Origin: Sorex araneus
Taxonomy: Eukaryota > Chordata > Mammalia > Eulipotyphla > Soricidae
Direction: 5' to 3'
Assembly: GCF_027595985.1 (NCBI RefSeq)
Contig: NC_073304.1
Coordinates: 47,595,137 to 47,659,136 of the forward strand
Length of the DNA stretch: 64,000 nt
The notes beneath the pieces are model-generated. The model had not been told where the DNA came from. It made no database searches and was given only the letters and a program-made list of their open reading frames with translations. Positions 42,446-52,513 of the stretch are shown here, piece by piece. The position numbers and the translations under genes were made by a program. Numbering within the stretch: position 1 is the stretch's first letter; every line of letters starts with the position of its first letter.

Positions 42446-42842
42446 ATTGCTCTTTATTTACCCAAAATTTAATTGAGCATGTGGGGTGGGAGTGACTAAG
42501 GTTAAGTCACAAAAAATCATTTTTTTTACATTCTTTTGACAGCATTTTTATTCTCGATGACAGTGTTCTCCAACATTTCTATACTTTCGCACCAGCACCA
42601 CTCTGTGGACTGGTGGTTGAAGAATGCTGATCTATGACATTATCAATATAGGGATATGGTGTTAATTTACCGCCCCCCCCGTGAGAAAATTAAAAGTCGA
42701 ATTGCTTTTAAATGATAAAATTAAAAGTCCCTACCAGACTTAGTTTATTATGAAAATAAATATTATGAAAAAGACTGGCAAATAGTGCTGTGTAGTTAAT
42801 TTATTTGTAGTCTTTCCCTTCCTTATTCTAAAGCATTTATCT
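42446..42842. other. No gene; small hAT-like fragment
   Basis: At about 42,561-42,628 'cagtgttctccaacatttc' and 'actggtggttgaagaatgct' look like the two ends of a short hAT-type element. There is a C run at 42,672-42,680. Confidence 0.4.
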
Positions 42843-43048
42843 ATATACCAAGTGTCCTTTTTTTTTTTTTTGGCTTTTTGGGTCACACCCAGTGATGCAC
42901 AGGGGTTGCTCCTGGCTCTGCACTCAGGAATTACTCCTGGCAGTTCTCAGGGGACCATATGGGTTGCTGGGAATCAAACCCGGGTCAGCCATGTACAAAG
43001 CAAATGCCCTACCCACTGTGTTATTGCTCCAGCCCCAATATACCAAGT
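42843..43048 (-). mobile_element. SINE-A with 11 bp target duplication
   Basis: ATATACCAAGT flanks the copy at 42,843-42,853 and 43,038-43,048. Minus orientation: T tail, 'ggctttttgggtcacaccca', 'gctcctggctctgcactcag', complementary B box 'gaatcaaacccgggtcagcc', head end 'ttattgctccagcccc'. Well preserved. Confidence 0.95.
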
Positions 43049-43414
43049 TTCTTAAGACAGAAATGTAAAAGAAACTGGACCTTGCTTCATATTTCTATGT
43101 AATCTAAATATTCATATCTGTCTAAAATAATTCTCATTGCTGCGACATAATTCTTAATTCAAAGCTGGGAAATGTTTAATGTTTGACTTCATAAAAAAAG
43201 TTAATGTAAAGTTTACATAAAAGTTTACACAGTTTACATAAAAGTTGACTTAAAGTTTACAACTTTAATCTTACTAGAATGCATTATAGATACAACTACT
43301 ATTACATTGAAACATAGCAGAAATGTTTATGATTTGCATGCGTGAGATCTGAATTCCATCCTTCACACTGCAACAACAGTAACAAAAAGAAATTGCCAGT
43401 GATGATGGTGAAGG
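43049..43414. other. No gene; cryptic tandem motif
   Basis: 'gtttaca' recurs at 10-20 bp spacing at about 43,208-43,262 ('aagtttacataaaagtttac'), a decayed tandem repeat. The rest is unique-looking. Confidence 0.45.
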
Positions 43415-43700
43415 GGTATGAGCACAACTAGCTGAGCACATACTTTGTATGCAGGAACCCCAGGTTCACTTTCTGGCGCTGCATGGTCCCCTGAGTACCA
43501 TCTGGAGTGACCCACATAGTGAGCCGGGAGTGACCTCTGAACACCACTGGGTGAGGTCCAAAGTACAAAACGAAAAAGTGTTAATTGTTCAAGGACCAGA
43601 CATGTGTTTCAGTGGTATAGCACTTGCTTGCATGTGTGAGATCTTGGATTCAATCCATGGTATTGAAGTGGAAAAAAAGAGAGAGAGAGAAAATGGAAGA
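43415..43700 (+). mobile_element. Two older tRNA-like SINEs
   Basis: The first (about 43,415-43,575) has 'atactttgtatgcaggaacc', 'gcatggtcccctgagtacca' and 'accactgggtgaggtccaaa'. The second (about 43,590-43,700) has 'tgtttcagtggtatagcact' and 'cttggattcaatccatggta', followed by a GA run. Confidence 0.65.
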
Positions 43701-44026
43701 AAAATGAAATTCGAAAGAAAGAAATTGCTTATACTTTACTTTTTGACCTAAAAAATAGAAAATTTGTGTTTTATTAGAAAATGACAATTGAACATCATAA
43801 AATTGAATACATCATATGAAAGATTATTCAATATTATTTTTAAATGATCAGAGAAAGTTTTTGAATAGTATGTACTAAATGTGATACTGTAAATAATAGT
43901 TATATTTTCATGCATAAGAAAGATATGGAGCAAAATAAACTACATAACAGCAGAAGCAATAGAGAGTAAAATTATCAAATAAAAATTGTATCTAACATAT
44001 TATATATTTATAACTTTTGAATATTT
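43701..44026. other. No gene; AT-rich
   Basis: Strongly AT-rich unique-looking sequence. Confidence 0.4.
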
Positions 44027-44145
44027 GTAATAAATATCCGATACGCCACAGTAACAATTAGTCTCACAATGAGAGACTTTACTGGTGCCCGCTCGAATAA
44101 ATCAATGAGCAACGGGATGGCAGTGACAGTGACAGTAATAAACAT
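44027..44145 (+). mobile_element. 5'-truncated SINE-R with target duplication
   Basis: GTAATAAATAT at 44,027-44,037 and GTAATAAACAT at 44,135-44,145 form an 11 bp duplication with one mismatch. Only the last 97 bp of a SINE-R were inserted: 'gatacgccacagtaacaatt', the RTE-like block 'gcccgctcgaataaatcaat', and TGACAG repeats. Head and most of the body were never copied, so the truncation is of the LINE type. Confidence 0.93.
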
Positions 44146-44294
44146 GCATTACATTTAAAATAAGACAAAGACCATTTAAAATTTTATACAAATTTCAAGT
44201 ATAGAAAATATGTTTAATATTATTAATAGAGAGGTACAAATTAAATTTTCTACTAGCTACTAATACGCATCTAGTATAAAAGGTAATGTAAAAA
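44146..44294. other. No gene seen
   Basis: AT-rich sequence. Confidence 0.3.
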
Positions 44295-45115
44295 GTTATG
44301 ACAATATCAAATGTTGGAGAGAAGGTAGAAAAATCAGATCCTTCTCCAAATGGGCAATGCAGCCCTCTGGGGTTTATACAGCTTTGTGTGCAACTGGGGA
44401 AACCCTTGTAGCTTTGAGTGCGATAGGAGGACACTTTCTGTTTGTCACTTAAAGAAGGTCAGTTTCCAAAGGTTTGCTGAGTAATTTTTTTTCTGAAATG
44501 AAAAAAAGCCTAGTAAGTTTGAGAACCTCTGATCTAGACTTTGTTGGTGGGAATGTAAATGCTCCAACCATGCTGGGAGACAGTTTTGGTAGAGTTTTAT
44601 AAAATTAAACACATGCTTAGCATATGCCAAGCCTAAGACAAATAGAGAAAAACTTGTTTTTACACAAATACCTGAGCAGCTTTCCGGCTGTTCTATTGAT
44701 TTATCAACATCTGGAGCAAACTCAAGTTTCTTCAACTATTGAATGAATAAACTGTGCAACACCCTTAGAAATCTCAGCAACAGCAAAAAGAAACAATGAA
44801 TATGCACAACAATAGACAATAGATATGAACTTTTGACAGCATGCTGATAGAAAGATTGGAGCTCAAAAAGGTATATGCTTCCATTTATGTGACATTCTGG
44901 AAGAGACACAAATGTAGGATTGAAGAAGATATTTGTGGCATCCAGTAATTAAGGGTGGAGTTTAATAAAAAAGGGGAAGTAAGAAAACTACAAAACATTT
45001 TATGTTGATGAAACTGTTCTGAATTTTGAATGTAGTGGTGGTTACACAATTCGAGGCATTCATATGGAACTATACATTAAAAAATGTGAATTTCACTGCA
45101 GGTGACTTTTAAAAA
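44295..45115 (+). mobile_element. Ancient L1 (L1M-type), ORF2 end to 3' UTR
   Basis: 'tatcaaatgttggagagaag', 'ttgttggtgggaatgtaaat', 'tccatttatgtgacattctg', 'ggtggttacacaattcg' and 'gaactatacattaaaaaatg' appear in the order of the conserved L1M ORF2 end and 3' UTR. A stretch at about 44,440-44,540 interrupts it and ends 'gtttgagaacctctg', like a hAT terminus. Confidence 0.75.
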
Positions 45116-45140
45116 TCTTTTAAAAAGAAAGATGCTATTG

Positions 45141-45359
45141 AAACAAAAGCTCTAATGGGGGCTGGAGTGATAGTACAACAGGTAGGGCATTTGCCTTGCA
45201 CGCGGCCAACCCAGGTTCGATCCCCAGCATCCCATATGGTCCCCTGAGCACCACCAGGGGTAATTCCTGAGTGCAGAGCCAGGAGTAACCCCTGTGCATC
45301 GCCGGGTGTGACCCAAAAAGCAAAAAAACAAAAACAAACAAAAAACAAAAGCTCTAATG
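45141..45359 (+). mobile_element. SINE-A, full length, 17 bp target duplication
   Basis: AAACAAAAGCTCTAATG occurs at 45,141-45,157 and 45,343-45,359. The element has 'gggggctggagtgatagtac', 'gggcatttgccttgcacgcg', B box 'caggttcgatcccc' and 'gccgggtgtgacccaaaaag', and an A/C-rich tail. Confidence 0.97.
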
Positions 45360-45387
45360 TTTTATTTTTGAAAAAATATTGACACAT

Positions 45388-45480
45388 TGAAGAGAAATAG
45401 TATAGAAGGTAAAAAATACTTGCTTTCTATATAGCTAACCCAGTTTGATCTCCAGCAAGTTGTAATGGAGCCACTTCTGG
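45388..45480 (+). mobile_element. Degenerate SINE
   Basis: 'gaagagaaatagtatagaag' and 'ctaacccagtttgatctcca' give a weak head and B box. The distal body is lost. Confidence 0.5.
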
Positions 45481-45754
45481 CATAGAAATCTCAGGGTCCA
45501 TATGGTTATTCAGTGCAAAGATGTGAGTTCAAACACAAGGACTGTTTCTGAGTTTCTGAGTCCAATCCCCAGTGCCAGAATGCAGAGAAAATCCCAGTTT
45601 TTCTACAGTCTGGAGTGTCTGGTGAGGAAAAAGAAATGTAAATTCTCTCTCCATATCTTGATTTATCCTATACATTTTCTTGGTATAATTAAAAAAAAAA
45701 CACATGTGAAATTGGCAATGGTAGTTACCATGTGTAAGTTAACTCTAATATTCT
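45481..45754. other. No gene seen
   Basis: Unique-looking sequence. Confidence 0.35.
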
Positions 45755-45895
45755 TTGTGGGGGATAGTCAACTGTTGCCAGGGATTATTCCTAGTGGAGT
45801 TTGGCTTGGAGGACTATATGTGGTGCTGGAAAATGATCTTGGGTCACCTGCCTGTAAGGCAAGCACCTTCCGTGCTCTACCATGTCTCCAGGCCC
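45755..45895 (-). mobile_element. Diverged SINE
   Basis: 'gccagggattattcctagtg', 'ggactatatgtggtgctgga', 'aaggcaagcaccttccgtgc' and 'tgtctccaggccc'; minus orientation. Confidence 0.7.
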
Positions 45896-46239
45896 AGACT
45901 GTAATATTTTTGCTATATGAGACATAACATTGAGACATAACATTAAGAACCATAGCTTGTAAATTCTTTGTAAACACAAATCAGGTGAGGTGTAGGCCAA
46001 CACTCTGTGGTTTTTGGAGTGGACTCCATAGGCCATGGATGTGTCCATTAGGACTTGAACCCTAGGTAGCTTCCCTTTCACCACTGAAGATGTCTTTCCC
46101 ACCCATCAATTGGTCAGATGCAAGAAAGGATCACTCATCTCTAAATTTTCAGCTTTACTTCTTTCTTCTATTAAAATCTTGAGCAAAGGAAGTACTTGAG
46201 GTTCTCTCTGATAGCTCAGGACTCCAAACTGCCTGTGTC
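45896..46239. other. No gene seen
   Basis: Unique-looking sequence. 'gagacataacatt' is repeated near 45,918 and 45,932. Confidence 0.35.
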
Positions 46240-46345
46240 TGGGGCCAGAGAGGTAGTACCACGGGGGCAGTGAGTAAGCCTGGAGAACACTGTGTGTGTC
46301 CCACCTCCAAGCCCTCCAAAACAACATAACAACAAGCAAGCAAAA
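46240..46345 (+). mobile_element. SINE-A with internal deletion
   Basis: 'ggggccagagaggtagtacc' runs directly into 'gtgagtaagcctggagaaca', so the promoter B box and mid-body are missing. The tail is A/C-rich. Confidence 0.65.
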
Positions 46346-46522
46346 AAACAAAAAACTGCCTGTATCTACTTTGGCTTCAAAATGTGAAATATTAACTCTT
46401 AAGTGGACAGCATGAGAATAATCTCTCCAATAATTAGCCAGTACTTGGCAAAATAAAAGCACTATTTCCAATCATATTATTCCCCTAATTTCCTTAAAGA
46501 AGGGCAAAGACTGGGAATATGG

Positions 46523-46680
46523 GGCTGTAAGATTGATTCACAGCTCTGTGCCCCATGCTTATTGTGATCCCAGAATACTACAAGTGTCAACAGATGGTGC
46601 GACCCCTGGCAAGCATACAATCAAGCCTGTGTGCGACCCCTAGTGATACATGCAAGAACAACGACAACAACAATGGAAAG
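46523..46680. mobile_element. Possible very old SINE
   Basis: 'ggggctgtaagattgattca' at the start and repeated 'gtgcgacccct' motifs (46,597 and 46,631) hint at a decayed SINE with an A/C-rich tail. The family is not certain. Confidence 0.35.
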
Positions 46681-46707
46681 GAAGAGGGAAAATAAAAAAA
46701 TAATAAT

Positions 46708-48020
46708 TTAAAACTTGAATTAAAGGAGGGGGAGGGAGAAAGAGGAAACAACAGCACTGCAAGTTTTGCTGGCCAGAGGCCAGAGGCCAGAGGCTCAGTT
46801 TTCCTTAGTCACGTCCATTTTCCAGCTCAGCCTACAAGTGAGACTGGCCCCAATCACATGGTTTGTTAATGAGTCAAGCTTGACAAATTTGGGTTCATAA
46901 ATAGAAGAGACTGAAATGGGTTTTTTATAGAGTAAATATGTCTTTAAGTTGTATTCTAAGCAATGATTATGATGACCTGGATGCTCTAAAGGCAGTGACC
47001 AAATAATAGCAGATTCAAGAGTTAAAACTAAATACCCTCTCCGCACAAAGTAGCCTCCCCTCCAAAGTCCTCCCCAATCATTTTATTTAATTTATGTATT
47101 TATTTTTGTAATAGAACATCTTTTCCCTCCTGTCAGAAAATAATCATAGTAATCTAGTTTGCTGCTTATTTGGTTCTATTAGTCTGTTTCCTGTGGCTAC
47201 TTCAAGTAAGGACTGAAAAAGGAATCTTTTCAACTTAAATGAGTTAATGCTCCCATGTGTAAGAGACATAAACAAGAGTGTATTAAGTCTTAACTATTAC
47301 TTCCAAGATGCAGCAGTGAATCCCAGAAGACAGCAGCTCCCCGGACATCTCTCTGGACACCGAGCAGAGCCAATTTCACCAGAGGGCCTCAGATGGAGCA
47401 GGTGTCCCCTCTCCGCCCACTCCAGATGAGCCCCTGGTGGCCATAAACTTTCAGAAGAAAAAAACAGGTACCCGGGAACAGGCTCTGAAGACGCCACATG
47501 ACCACGGAGACGGTTGTCCCTTCCAGTCTCCTCGCCCCTCTGGGGTCCTGGCTGTCACGTCCACAAACTGCCTCCCCACAATATTTAAGCGCCAACAAGC
47601 TTGATCCAGAGACTCACAAATAAATCCCAAAGTAGATTAGCTCTCTACAGAGATGTCTCTGACCCTAATCATTTACATATTTAGAATTCCAGGAGTGCAT
47701 GGACGCGAAAGTGCACAACCTCTCATGATATTCATAATAAGCAATAGAAAATAAATTATCTAGAATCTGCCTGTGGCAGGCAGGCTTGAACGGTGGTGGG
47801 AAAATTCAAAATAATGGCGGTGAGAAGGTGTAATGGTAGTGGGATTTGTGTTGATATGTTGACTGTAATCGATTAATTGATTGGGGCCAGTCTCACTTCT
47901 AGGCTGAGCTGGAAAATGGACGTGACTAAGGAAAACTGAGCCTCTGGCCAGTAGAACTTGCCTTGCTGTTGTTTCCTCTTGCTCCCTCCCCCTCCTTTTA
48001 TTCAAGTTTTAATTAATTAC
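46708..48020. repeat. Long inverted repeat with about 1 kb interior
   Basis: Arm 1 (about 46,708-46,857, + strand) and the reverse complement of arm 2 (about 47,876-48,018) match over about 145 bp. Both run 'aaaacttgaat', GGAGGGGGAGGGAG, 'agaggaaacaacagca', 'ctcagttttccttagtcacg', 'tccattttccagctcagcct', 'gtgagactggccccaatca'. Arm 1 has GGCCAGA three times where arm 2 has it once. The interior (46,858-47,875) is partly GC-rich (47,290-47,540) and has no gene I can support. It could be a retroelement with 5' inversion, an element with long terminal inverted repeats, or two opposed insertions. Confidence 0.8.
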
Positions 48021-48440
48021 ATTCAGTGTATCAATACCAACCTTATGAAAACAAAATTTAAAAAAGGAAACAAAACTATCACTTCCAAGAGACAGTAGCT
48101 GTGATACTCAAGGAAGTTCGTCCCCAGTTACATTGTATATCAAGATATTTGAACTCATGCACCACTGAATTGAAGCAGAAGACTTGTAGGCTTGGGATTC
48201 TCATGTCCCCTGGTTCAGCAATTCCAGTAGTAATTCAGCTACAGGTCACCTCTAGTCTTTCATCTATCAGCAGTACCCAGAGCAAGCTAGCAATAGCCCT
48301 GTAGTCCTCTTGCTCTCTTTCCATCCATATGTCAGGATGTGAAGTCCTAGGGGGAGAGAATGGGGCATTAAGCAGCCATGGAGACTGTGTTCCCTGGACA
48401 AGAAGTTTAGGTGAAGCCGACTCTTAAAAAAAAAAAAAAT
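48021..48440. other. No gene seen
   Basis: Unique-looking sequence after the inverted repeat, ending in a short A run next to a SINE. Confidence 0.35.
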
Positions 48441-48597
48441 GGGGCTGGAGCAATAGCACAGTGGGACGGCCAACCTGGGTTCTTATCTCCAGCATCCCAT
48501 ATGGTTCCCTGAGCACCACCACGAGTTAATTCCTGAGTGCAGAGCCAGGAGTAACACCTGTACATCACCAGGTGTGACCAAAAAGCCAAAAAAAAAA
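48441..48597 (+). mobile_element. SINE-A with a small head deletion
   Basis: 'ggggctggagcaatagcaca' is followed directly by 'gggacggccaacctgggttc', so about 20 bp including 'gcatttgccttgcac' are missing. The body and A-rich tail are otherwise complete. Confidence 0.9.
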
Positions 48598-48741
48598 CCC
48601 CAAAAACCAGTCATCCTGAATGTTAGGGCTAGGGAAGCCTTTGATCAAGGAAGAAACAGACTCGTATATTTGGGAGTTTCCTAAATAGCAGTTGAATTCT
48701 GATAGATTGACATAAACAGACTGAAATAGGGACAGATTAGT

Positions 48742-48936
48742 GCAGCATTTCTCAGCTGGAGCGGAGGGGGTCATATGAAAATGACCCTGCTGAAAATAAG
48801 AATATTTCAAAGGGTAAAAATTGTGTAAATGGGAGGGCATGGCATGAAACTATGGGGACAACCAGTAGGACACAGGACACAGGAAGGAAACAAAGTTGGA
48901 AGGGACTACAATGAGAAAAATATTGAGAAACACTGA
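48742..48936. mobile_element. Short hAT-type non-autonomous DNA transposon
   Basis: The left end 'cagcatttctcagc' and right end 'attgagaaacactg' are imperfect terminal inverted repeats of the hAT CAGnGnTTCTCAA type, about 195 bp apart. No coding capacity. The 8 bp target duplication expected for hAT elements was not clear. Confidence 0.55.
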
Positions 48937-49133
48937 ATAAGTATGTTATTAAATGGTAAGCTAGAAGTCAAGAACCTGTACTTGAGCAATGAATGGCAGG
49001 GAGGCCGAAAAGGAGGTAAGGAATTAAGTCAGTGGAACAATGACTTCCATCACATATTGTAGAAACACGTCAATCTATAAAGAAGACAAATATAAGTTGT
49101 CTTGATCTCATTTTTGTGGTCTATATACTCATT
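48937..49133. other. No gene seen
   Basis: Unique-looking sequence. Confidence 0.3.
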
Positions 49134-49334
49134 AAGAAATTTGATTTGGGGGCTGGAGCGACAGCACAGAGGATAGGGCATTTGTCTTGCATGCAGCTGA
49201 CCCGGGTTCGATTTCCAGCATCCCATATGGTCCCCTGAGCACCACCGGGGGTGATTCCTGAGTGCATGAGCCAGGAGTGACCCCTGTGCATAGCCGGGTG
49301 TGACACAAAAAGAAAAAAAAAAGAAATTTGATTT
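49134..49334 (+). mobile_element. SINE-A, full length, 14 bp target duplication
   Basis: AAGAAATTTGATTT flanks it at 49,134-49,147 and 49,321-49,334. It has 'gggggctggagcgacagcac', B box 'cccgggttcgatttcc', 'catatggtcccctgagcacc' and 'gccgggtgtgacacaaaaag'. Good preservation suggests a fairly recent insertion. Confidence 0.97.
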
Positions 49335-49417
49335 TGATGAGGGAACAGAGAATTTGTATAAACTGAGGATTACAACTTGCTAGCATAAGTTATTCACACA
49401 GTATCTGTAAAATGGTG

Positions 49418-49585
49418 ATTTTTAACATAGACTGTTTCAAATTAGCTTGAAAACGTTTTAAAAACTAATACTTGAACCCAGGCCCAGGAGTTCTGATTCC
49501 ATTGGTCCTTGTGAGTTACAGTGATGTCCCAGGTGACTCTGATGTGCCTCATTGCCAAGAACCACAAATGTAGAACATCTGACTT
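49418..49585 (+). mobile_element. MER5A-like hAT remnant
   Basis: 'gttttaaaaactaatacttg', 'cccaggagttctgattccat' and 'cccaggtgactctgatgtgc' follow the order of the mammal-wide MER5A element. Neither terminal repeat is well preserved. Confidence 0.6.
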
Positions 49586-50269
49586 GGAGTAAAGTCATGT
49601 GCCAGAGGCTCTCAGCAATGTAAGGTAGCTGAAAAATTTAATTCCCAAATAAACTGACCTGCTGCATATTGGCTCTGACTGCCGGCTAACACCTGTGCTC
49701 TGCTTGTGGCACACCACCTGTCTGGGATCAGTCTTACACAGTTATTTCTGAGGTCTGTTCTAGCTTTATGGTTTCTGAAACCATGCCATCAGCATAGAAG
49801 GGCCCCTTTCCCTCTTTTTCCTTTGACACTGGAAATGCACTAGCCATTTCACTGTACTACACTTACTAGGTTAGATTTCCATGGTTTAAAATGTAAAAGG
49901 AAGCCAAGAGACATAGCCCACTTTGCATCCTTTAGAATTTGAGAGCTTGTTCTTCACTCAGGCTCGTCTCAGTAGTAGTATCAAAATATGAAGACACATG
50001 AGTGGTATCCAGAGTGGGTTTTCTGATACTTGGGGATCTGTCAGTGGAATCAGAGACATTTTGAGGGCCTTCATGTCTTTGTCTTTTCATCATTTGTTTG
50101 TTATTTTTGTTTTAACCTCATGTTTATGCTCAGAGGATTTTGGGATTGTTTGGGAATCATTCTGGACGGCTTGTAAACCTTGTTTCTGTTATCAGATGAA
50201 TGCAGCACAACTCTATTCATGTTTTATATTGCCCCTAGGAATGTCAGATCAAGTTCAGCTGCTACTGGC
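49586..50269. other. No gene seen
   Basis: Unique-looking sequence. A 112-codon open stretch (49,998-50,336, +) has no recognisable domain and runs into a MIR, so it is not called. Confidence 0.4.
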
Positions 50270-50400
50270 AGTTGTATACTTAGTAAGTGGCTTAAATTCT
50301 CAGAATCTCAATTTTCTTCTTATAAAGTTATTGTAAGGATTATAAATAGCATATGTCTACTGCACAATAAATGCTCAATAAATTAAATTTATTATTATTT
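50270..50400 (+). mobile_element. MIR 3' part
   Basis: 'ctcagaatctcaattttctt', 'gttattgtaaggattataaa' and 'gcacaataaatgctcaataa' match the conserved order of the MIR core and 3' end. Confidence 0.75.
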
Positions 50401-50644
50401 CAAATCTAGATTACAAACTCCTTAAAGATATGGGGTCATGTATTTCTACCAAGTTTAGATATTAATATTATCTAAGCATGCATAAGGTGGTGCTAAGTAA
50501 AGGCCTAACTTTATAAATGACAGAGAATATTAGAAAATATTGCCTTCAGTATATTTACATAATTAGAGGTTAAGTGTGTGATTTCCTATTGAGAAAATTA
50601 TTGTTCTTCTAGAGAAAGATACCCATAGTTTTAGTTTTTAGAAG
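50401..50644. other. No gene seen
   Basis: AT-rich sequence between two MIR copies. Confidence 0.3.
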
Positions 50645-50855
50645 CATAATTCTTGGAGTCAAACTGTCTGGGTTTAAAAGCTGATTTTAAGTCTTATTTG
50701 GTCAAGTTGCTTAATCTTTCTTAGCTCATTTTACCTATCTATACAGAGGACATGTGAAATGGGTAATTAATATAATGCAAATATCATGTTTAAATAAAAC
50801 CGGTTCACAATAAGGTTTAGTTAAGGCTTGTTGTAGATATTATTATTAGCTTTAT
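50645..50855 (+). mobile_element. MIR, long copy
   Basis: 'ggagtcaaactgtctgggtt', 'ggtcaagttgcttaatcttt' and 'gctcattttacctatctata' follow the MIR consensus through its core, then an AT-rich 3' part. Confidence 0.78.
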
Positions 50856-51469
50856 TAACACCATTCTGACTCATGTACTAACTTTTAGAGGAAGTGACAG
50901 TGGTCAGCAGGTCACTGCAAAAGAAATGAGTTGATTCAACTAGGTAAAAAAGATTCTATGAAAGAAGCAAAACTGAAGCCAAGGATAACAACCTTTCAAA
51001 ACATAGCCAGTCTCTACCCAGTGGAGACAGCATGCTCTGAGGTAACCCTTAGGCAGTCACTTAACTCATTAGAAGGCAACCAGGCATTATTTATTCTATA
51101 CTGAGTTGGATGGGATGGGATGGGAGTCATAATGGAAATACAGAATAGAACCTTTGAGAAACCTGGGTCTGGGTGAGGCATGAAGTCATGTGGTGAAGAT
51201 GGATGCTGATATTGTATGATTAACTTTTAATTTGTATGGCTTGCAATAGGAGTTTCAAAAGGAGGAAGAGTATTACTGGTCTGTAACATTCTTTTTAGAA
51301 TAAATGCTATTAACAATAATACCTTCAAATACCGCAGTAATGATACATTGAGTCTAGACCACAGATATACACTAACAGATTACACAGGCTACTGGGGAAA
51401 TTTAGAAGCGGGAACCCAGAGAGGCCACAAATATGCTGTGTCTGAACTGTGTAATAACAGGAATAAGAG
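50856..51469. other. No gene seen
   Basis: Unique-looking sequence. A short GGGAT repeat lies near 51,108-51,125. Confidence 0.4.
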
Positions 51470-51720
51470 GTCATGAAGAGATGAGAATGGCATTCCAGAC
51501 AAGGAACAGCATAAACAGAAGCACACTGGGGTCAAGCTGCTTGTGTGGCTGAAGAACTATAAACAGTTGAGCATTGCAAAAGGGGATAAATATGAGAGGG
51601 CAGGAGATGACAGATATCAAGTCACCAGGACCTTTCTTATCTTAACAGACAGCTTAAAGTTAATCCTAAAAGTCAGGAAGATTCACCATTAAAGTGTCTA
51701 AGACATGGAGTCAGATTTGT
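51470..51720 (+). mobile_element. L2 fragment
   Basis: 'ggcattccagacaaggaaca', 'cagaagcacactggggtcaa' and 'gtgtggctgaagaac' parallel the L2 'gcattccaggcagagggaac' and 'gtgtggctggag' region. Further L2-like sequence may continue near 51,990-52,085. Confidence 0.6.
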
Positions 51721-52087
51721 GTTTCAGATCCACATTAAAGATTCATCAAACTGCCAGTTAGGATCGAGTAAGGCTTTGTGGGACAGTCTTTGGGGTCTGT
51801 CTGTTATGGTTTTTATCATAACAAGATATGTAGAGGTCATGAGTTACTCATGGGCTCAGTCACAAATCTGCTCTTTTTGCTCTACCATCCTTTTGTTTTT
51901 ATAGTTGTTCCCTCATTGTCAGAAGGTGGTTTTCAATAGAAAATATCAAACAATGGCAAACCCTTGGATTTGTGTTCTAAAACTCAGATTAGAAGAAGTG
52001 GGAGAAATTGAGAGGGTGGAGGTGGAGAGGTAGATTAGAGGTGTCATAGAAATAGAGCTGGAGGGTCTTGAACACATTGGTATTGGA
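51721..52087. other. No gene; weak L2 similarity at the right
   Basis: Mostly unique-looking, with 'ggtggaggtggagaggtaga' near 52,015 of possible L2 origin. Confidence 0.35.
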
Positions 52088-52513
52088 TTGCAGTAGCTTT
52101 TTTTAAAATTTGTTTTAAATTTTATTTTTATAATGTTGTTTACAATAATTTATCGCATTCAATATTTTAAAACCAATCCCATCACCTTTATACATTCCCA
52201 CCACCATTATTTTCAATTCTCCCATGACCACCCAAGCCTGCCTTCACGACAGATCCTAAATAATTTATTTTGCATTGCTTATTATGAATAATCTGCTAAA
52301 AATTATCAAAAAAGATTTGCTTTGAGGGAAGTGTGTGAAAATTTTTGTGTCTTATCTTGGAGCCATTAAGCCCTTGTATAAGAGATTACTAACATGTTGT
52401 TACAGTTTGAGTTTTGTGTGCTAATATATATATATATATATATATATTTGATCTGGATCAATTGCCTTCTACTTTACAGCCCATAAAATGTGGTGTGCTT
52501 GCAGTAGCTTTTT
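52088..52513 (-). mobile_element. Older shrew-lineage L1 3' end with 15 bp target duplication
   Basis: TTGCAGTAGCTTTTT is found at 52,088-52,102 and 52,499-52,513, so the insertion is 52,103-52,498. It is the minus-oriented 3' UTR type with 'tgttgtttacaataatttat', 'cacctttatacattcccacc' and 'ttattttgcattgcttatta'. A (TA)n run at about 52,423-52,448 lies inside. Confidence 0.88.
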
